This document shows, in pieces, positions 60,041 to 64,000 of a stretch of DNA of 64,000 nucleotides. The DNA is from Oscillospiraceae bacterium. GTDB taxonomy: Bacteria > Bacillota > Clostridia > Oscillospirales > Oscillospiraceae. The stretch lies in contig CADAHL010000008.1 in assembly GCA_902787755.1 (NCBI GenBank), positions 1 to 64,000 of the forward strand, given 5' to 3'. The position numbers were made by a program, and so were the translations under genes. The notes below the pieces were generated by a model. It was not told the DNA's origin. It made no database searches and saw only the letters and a program-made list of their open reading frames with translations. How positions within the stretch are numbered: the first letter of the stretch is position 1; the number at the start of each line of letters is the position of its first letter.

Positions 60041-62119
60041 TTATCGGATGCTTTCACACACGCTCCAGGCGCTGTGAACAGCGTCGGCAATGGTGCCGCT
60101 TTTTACCGCGTCGCCGATGGACCATACCGGAAGGCCCAGGGCCGAAACCTGCTTTTTCAGAGCATCCGAACCCCGAACGCCCAGGCTCAGCACCACACTG
60201 TCCGCCCGGATCTGCTTCAGCTCCCCGGTGCCGCGGTCCTTGACGATGACCCAGCCGGGGATGATCTGCCGCAGCTCATGGGAGATCAGAAACCTCGTCC
60301 CCGCCGGTCTCAGCCGCTCCAGCTCGTCGTCCAGCAGCTGGAACCAGGTGCCGGGCGCCAGAGTATCGGCCATCTCCAGCACCGTAACGCGGTTTCCGTG
60401 CCGGTTCAGGATCTCAGCCGTCTCCAGGCCGGTCATTCCGCTGCCGACCACCACAACGTCCTGATTCTCCAGCACCGTCTCTCCGCGGATGATCTCCGGC
60501 GGGGTATGGACCCAGGGCTCTCGGCTGCCGGGAATGGAAGCCGGGCGGATGGGTTTGGCTCCGTCGGCCAGGATCACGCCCCAGGGCTCCAGCTTCTCAA
60601 GCAGCTCCGGGCTGGCCTCGGTCTCCAGGCGCAGCTCTACGCCCATCGCTTGCAAAACCGCCAGTCTGTCCTGGATGCACCAGGAGAGCTTGTCCTTATA
60701 GTCGCAGGCCGCGGCGGTATTCACCTGCCCTCCCGGCGTCTTTTCCTTTTCCAGCACCGTCACCCGAAAGCCCCGCCGGGCCAGAAACTCCGCCGCCGCC
60801 AGGCCTGCCACCCCTGCGCCGACGATCACGATTTTACGGCCCGCTCCGTCCTGGGGCGGGTTTTCATATTCCCGCTCCCGCCCAACCCCGGGGTTCAGGG
60901 CGCATTCGCCGCTCTTGCCCACCTTGGCGTTGGTCATAAAGGAGCTGATGCAGTGCAGGCAGCCGATGCAGCGGCGGATCTGCTCCGGATGCCCCTCTTC
61001 GATTTTCCTCACCCAATGGGGCTCGCAGATAAAGCTCCGGGCAGAGCCGATGAAGTCCTGAAAGCCCTCCTCCAGCTGTCTCTCCGCCTGATCCGGGGAG
61101 CGCATAAAGTTTGCAGCGATCACCGGGATCTTCACCACGCTCTTGATCTCTTTGGCCAGATAGGCCCGCCATCCCGGCTCGTAGGACGTGGGCTCCAGCC
61201 AGCGATTATACACGTCGTAGCAGGCGGAGGTGACATTGATGGCGTCCACTCCCAGCTCCTCCAGACGCTTTGCGATCCGCTTGCCTGTATCCAGTCCATA
61301 GCCCTTTCCGGGCTTGCCGATCCGGTCGTACATCTCATCCACCGTCAGGCGTACGATCAGGGGATATTCCCGACCGCAGCGGCTGCGAATCCCCTCGATG
61401 ATCTCCCGCAGGAAGCGCAGCCGGTTCTCAAAGCTGCCGCCATACTCGTCCGTTCTCAGATTGGTGTTGGGACTGAGGAACTGCTGGATCAGATAGCCGT
61501 GGCCGCCGTGCAGCTCCACCGCGTCCACCCCGGCCTTCTGGCAGCGTACCGCCGCCTCCACGAAGTCGGAGATCAGTCGTTTTACTTCCCGGCGGCTCAT
61601 GGCGTGGATCCGGGTAGCGCCGTGAGCGCTGAGCTCGCAGCGGGATGGGCTCTGAACCGACATGCAGATCTTTTTCTCCTCCAGGCCCAGAAGCAGCGGG
61701 GTGCACTTGAAAAGGCCGTCCAGTACCTTGGGAAAGGCCTTGACCACCGGGATCACCACCGGAAGGGTATTGATAGAGCTGGCATAGCCCTGACGGCCCG
61801 GATGGTGAAGCTGGATACAGAGTCTGGCGCCGTGCCGGTGGATCCTCTCGGCAAACTCACGCATGGGCTCGATGTGGTAGTCATGGCTCATGGAGAGCTG
61901 GGTAAAGGTGGAGGCCGCCCCCATATCGTTCACACGGCAGATCCCTGGAATGATGAGGCCCACGCCGCCTTTGGCCCGCTCCTCATAGTAATCCATCATT
62001 TTTTCGGTGGGTGTACCGTCGGTCTGTCCCAGGCTCATCTCCGCGGCGGTCATCACCACTCGGTTCTTCACCCGCATGGACCCGATGTTCATGGGGCTCA
62101 AAAGCATTTCATAGGCCAT
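60041..62119 (-). CDS. OYE-family NADH:flavin / 2,4-dienoyl-CoA reductase-like enzyme
   Basis: A 692-residue fusion as in 2,4-dienoyl-CoA reductase and bile-acid or enoate reductases. The OYE barrel (about 1-360) shows LHHPGRQG and ELHGGHGYLIQQFLSP. A 4Fe-4S site follows (CIGCLHC, later Cys in SGEC), then an FAD domain (IVIVGAGVAGLAAAEFLARRG) and an NAD(P)H domain (VVVVGSGMTGLETAE). The family reduces C=C bonds of unsaturated CoA esters, enoates or steroids. The ATG at 62119 overlaps the SDR stop by 11 bases with AAGGAG upstream. Substrate not assigned. Confidence 0.9.
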   Translation of the reverse strand: MAYEMLLSPMNIGSMRVKNRVVMTAAEMSLGQTDGTPTEKMMDYYEERAKGGVGLIIPGICRVNDMGAASTFTQLSMSHDYHIEPMREFAERIHRHGARLCIQLHHPGRQGYASSINTLPVVIPVVKAFPKVLDGLFKCTPLLLGLEEKKICMSVQSPSRCELSAHGATRIHAMSRREVKRLISDFVEAAVRCQKAGVDAVELHGGHGYLIQQFLSPNTNLRTDEYGGSFENRLRFLREIIEGIRSRCGREYPLIVRLTVDEMYDRIGKPGKGYGLDTGKRIAKRLEELGVDAINVTSACYDVYNRWLEPTSYEPGWRAYLAKEIKSVVKIPVIAANFMRSPDQAERQLEEGFQDFIGSARSFICEPHWVRKIEEGHPEQIRRCIGCLHCISSFMTNAKVGKSGECALNPGVGREREYENPPQDGAGRKIVIVGAGVAGLAAAEFLARRGFRVTVLEKEKTPGGQVNTAAACDYKDKLSWCIQDRLAVLQAMGVELRLETEASPELLEKLEPWGVILADGAKPIRPASIPGSREPWVHTPPEIIRGETVLENQDVVVVGSGMTGLETAEILNRHGNRVTVLEMADTLAPGTWFQLLDDELERLRPAGTRFLISHELRQIIPGWVIVKDRGTGELKQIRADSVVLSLGVRGSDALKKQVSALGLPVWSIGDAVKSGTIADAVHSAWSVCESIR

Positions 62120-63041
62120 GGAGCTTCTCCTTGATCTCTTCCTTGAGCTTCCCCGCCTTCTCATCCAGTTCTTTTCTGGCGGACTGCTCCTTCTCCTTCA
62201 GCTTTTCTCCCACTTCCTTGCCCTTCTCCACCGCCACGGCCACGTCCTCATGAAGCCTCTCGTGATAGACGCTGAGCTTCTTTTTGAAGCGCTCCAGCTT
62301 GGCCGTCTCCAGCTTCCAGTAGAAGGTTCGCACCGGGGGCGCCACGCCCATCAGCACCTTGGCAAAGCCGAACAGCCCGCTGGGATAGACGCTTGCCCGG
62401 CCCTGCTCGATTCCCTCCAGCATCTTCTTTGCCACGTGGCTTGGCTTCTGCACCGGGAAGGGCTTCTCAAACTCCACCGCGTTTGCGACCTTGAAGAAGT
62501 TGGTGTCTGTGGCCACAGGGAACAGACAGGTGATCTGCAGATTCGCCGGCGCCTCCAGCCGGATGGCCTGCTGGAAACCGTTGAGGGCGAACTTGGAGGA
62601 GGAGTACAGCGCATAGCCGGGCATGGCCATCTCCCCGATGGCGCTTACCGTATAGGCCAGGATGCCGGGCCGTCCGTTCAGATGTCGGATATACTTGGCG
62701 TAGGTATAGATGGGCGAGATGGTGTTGGTGCGGAACATGGCGTCCACCCGGTCCCAGTCGGTGTAATTGAACTCCTCGTAATAGGGAAAGCCGGCGTTGG
62801 CGTAGAACAGGTCGATCTTGCCAAAGAGCTCTTCGGCCTTTTCAAAGACCCGGTCCACGCCCTCCTGCGTACTGATATCACAGGAGAAAGCGGTGACGTT
62901 GCTGGCAAAGTATTGGATATTGTCCACGTGTCTCGCTACCGCCAGGATGCGGTTGCCCCGCCCTCTGGCCAGCAGCTTCAACGCCTCAAAGCCGATGCCG
63001 GAGCTGGCTCCGGTGAGAACGATGGTTTTGTTGTCGATCAT
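62109..63041 (-). CDS. SDR with C-terminal coiled coil
   Basis: A 310-residue protein. Residues 1-230 are a classical SDR (TGASSGIG, NAGF, YSSSKFALNGF). Residues about 245-310 are a long charged helix (KGKEVGEKLKEKEQSARKEL), unusual for a plain SDR and likely for oligomerisation or membrane or partner binding. GGAGGGGAG precedes the ATG. Overlaps the OYE reductase, 12 bp after the upstream gene. Confidence 0.82.
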   Translation of the reverse strand: MIDNKTIVLTGASSGIGFEALKLLARGRGNRILAVARHVDNIQYFASNVTAFSCDISTQEGVDRVFEKAEELFGKIDLFYANAGFPYYEEFNYTDWDRVDAMFRTNTISPIYTYAKYIRHLNGRPGILAYTVSAIGEMAMPGYALYSSSKFALNGFQQAIRLEAPANLQITCLFPVATDTNFFKVANAVEFEKPFPVQKPSHVAKKMLEGIEQGRASVYPSGLFGFAKVLMGVAPPVRTFYWKLETAKLERFKKKLSVYHERLHEDVAVAVEKGKEVGEKLKEKEQSARKELDEKAGKLKEEIKEKLHGL

Positions 63042-63053
63042 GCTCTCCCCTCC

Positions 63054-64000
63054 TCAGCGGTCGTATTCGCCGAACTCGCAGCCGATGTTCTCGGCCAGGA
63101 TCTCGTCGATCAGGATTTCTCTGCCGAAGCGGCGCTTGTACAGCTTCAGAACGCCGGTGCCGTTGCCGCCGTTCCAGAGCCGGTTGTGCCGCTTCAGACC
63201 GGTGGGCGCCTCGTAATTGATGTGCAGCATGTCCTTCTTCTTGCAGACGATTTGGGTATCCAGCTTGGCCGTGGCTGTTGTCTGGACCACATGCCAGTGG
63301 ATCTCGTCCTCGGTCTCCCAGCAGTCAAACTTGGTGCCGGACAGGGTCCAGAACTTGGAGAAGTTGAATTCATAGTTCTTTCCCTCGTACCAGAAGGCGC
63401 CCAGCAGCTTCCGGTCCAGGGCCAGGCCGAAGACCTTGGGACGGCCGCCGCCGATGTCAAAGACGCTGTTCTCCAGCCGCTTGCCGGTCTTCTTGCTCAC
63501 CAGGTTGTTGGAGGACAGCCAGACCCAGGGACTGGTGAAGTCGCCGCCCCAGTTCTTGTCAGAATAGCCGTAGCAGGTCTCGGGCTTCACCAGATACCGA
63601 ACGCCGTTCAGGATCACTTCCCCGGAGAACGCGGTCTTCATGCCCTCGGCATGCCAGAACATTTCGAAGGCATTCAAGTCCCGGAAAAACTTGCTGGCCC
63701 CGTAGCCCACATGAAAGGCCACCTTCTTGTCGATCTTCAGATCCCAGCTGATGGACCCGGCGTCCGTCATCCACTCCGGGTGGTGGGCCCGCTGCTGGGG
63801 CGACACGCTGATGCTGCCGTGGGTCCGGGTTTCGGAACAGAAGCAGTCTGCAGCCTCGATCTCATAGGGGGCGTCGGCATGGACCTGTACGTCCTTCCAG
63901 GCGAAGAAGCGGTGCAGCTGCCCATGCTCTTCCCCCCAGAAGCCGGCGTTCACCATCAGGTAAGAGGGCCGCTGGTTTTTCCGCTCCTTTGCCCCCAGGT
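63054..64000 (-). CDS. Tocopherol cyclase-like protein (partial at window edge)
   Basis: At least 315 codons, open through position 64000 on the minus strand, so the N-terminus is outside the window (visible upstream residues: LGAKERKNQRPSYL). Contains GFWGEEHGQLHRFFAWKDVQ, ETCYGYSDKNWGGDFTSPW and VFDIGGGRPKVFGLAL. These resemble the tocopherol-cyclase/AttH-CrtC lipocalin-like family, which in bacteria may bind or modify isoprenoid or lipid rings. Followed at once by the SDR and OYE reductase, so the three probably act on one lipid or isoprenoid-like substrate. Confidence 0.65.
   Translation of the reverse strand, partial: LGAKERKNQRPSYLMVNAGFWGEEHGQLHRFFAWKDVQVHADAPYEIEAADCFCSETRTHGSISVSPQQRAHHPEWMTDAGSISWDLKIDKKVAFHVGYGASKFFRDLNAFEMFWHAEGMKTAFSGEVILNGVRYLVKPETCYGYSDKNWGGDFTSPWVWLSSNNLVSKKTGKRLENSVFDIGGGRPKVFGLALDRKLLGAFWYEGKNYEFNFSKFWTLSGTKFDCWETEDEIHWHVVQTTATAKLDTQIVCKKKDMLHINYEAPTGLKRHNRLWNGGNGTGVLKLYKRRFGREILIDEILAENIGCEFGEYDR

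Overview
The window looks like chromosomal DNA of an anaerobic, endospore-forming Gram-positive bacterium of the class Clostridia, most likely a gut Oscillospiraceae (Oscillibacter/Flavonifractor-type). The basis is high-GC coding sequence with strong AGGAGG-type ribosome binding sites, a PdaB-like sporulation deacetylase, a full Rnf operon, a flavodiiron protein, T-box and riboswitch leaders, LytS/AgrC-type two-component systems, and glycosidase-plus-GPH-symporter operons. The genus is inference. I saw no rRNA, tRNA, CRISPR array or intact transposase.

Region by region. (1) 1-16 kb: a pdaB-like gene, then a stretch read almost entirely from the minus strand: a 2621-residue secreted beta-helix/Cna-B surface protein with a 40-residue downstream peptide, several lipoproteins, two decayed genes, and a LytS-type two-component system. 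This stretch is bracketed by the intact pdaB-like gene and a second, broken copy of its 3' end, so it sits between direct repeats. A MITE-like element lies beside the first copy. (2) 16-25.4 kb: a four-gene carbohydrate operon (circularly permuted membrane-anchored GH3, small membrane protein, GH2, GPH symporter) followed upstream by an AgrC/AgrA-type system. (3) 25.7-35 kb: an XRE regulator divergent from a small protein kinase and a zinc-ribbon membrane protein; an orphan T-box leader; a truncated pilin-like surface protein; a large solute-binding lipoprotein; and two tandem paralogous ECF sigma/anti-sigma pairs. (4) 35-41 kb: a COG2426 membrane protein, an SDR, the csoR-copA copper operon (copA has a CopZ-like tail that may also be made separately), and pfkA. 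(5) 41-48.4 kb: rnfCDGEAB and a flavodiiron-flavin reductase-double rubredoxin fusion. (6) 48.5-51.3 kb: small metabolic genes, then a probable yybP-ykoY (Mn2+) riboswitch before an ion permease. (7) 51.4-64 kb: a carboxylesterase/GH31 operon, a third ECF/anti-sigma pair, a GPH-symporter operon with a truncated pyruvate-kinase-like protein, and an OYE-type reductase/SDR/tocopherol-cyclase-like cluster running off the window edge.

Taken together, the genes describe a saccharolytic anaerobe. It imports glycosides through sodium- or proton-coupled symporters and cleaves them with GH2, GH3 and GH31 enzymes. Sugars enter glycolysis through PfkA, Rnf couples reduced ferredoxin to an ion gradient, and flavodiiron and copper-efflux systems handle oxygen and metal stress. 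The most unusual items are the orphan T-box, the internal CopZ start inside copA, the putative Mn riboswitch on an ArsB/SLC13-like permease, the tiny peptide after the giant surface protein, and the pyruvate-kinase-like protein in a sugar operon.
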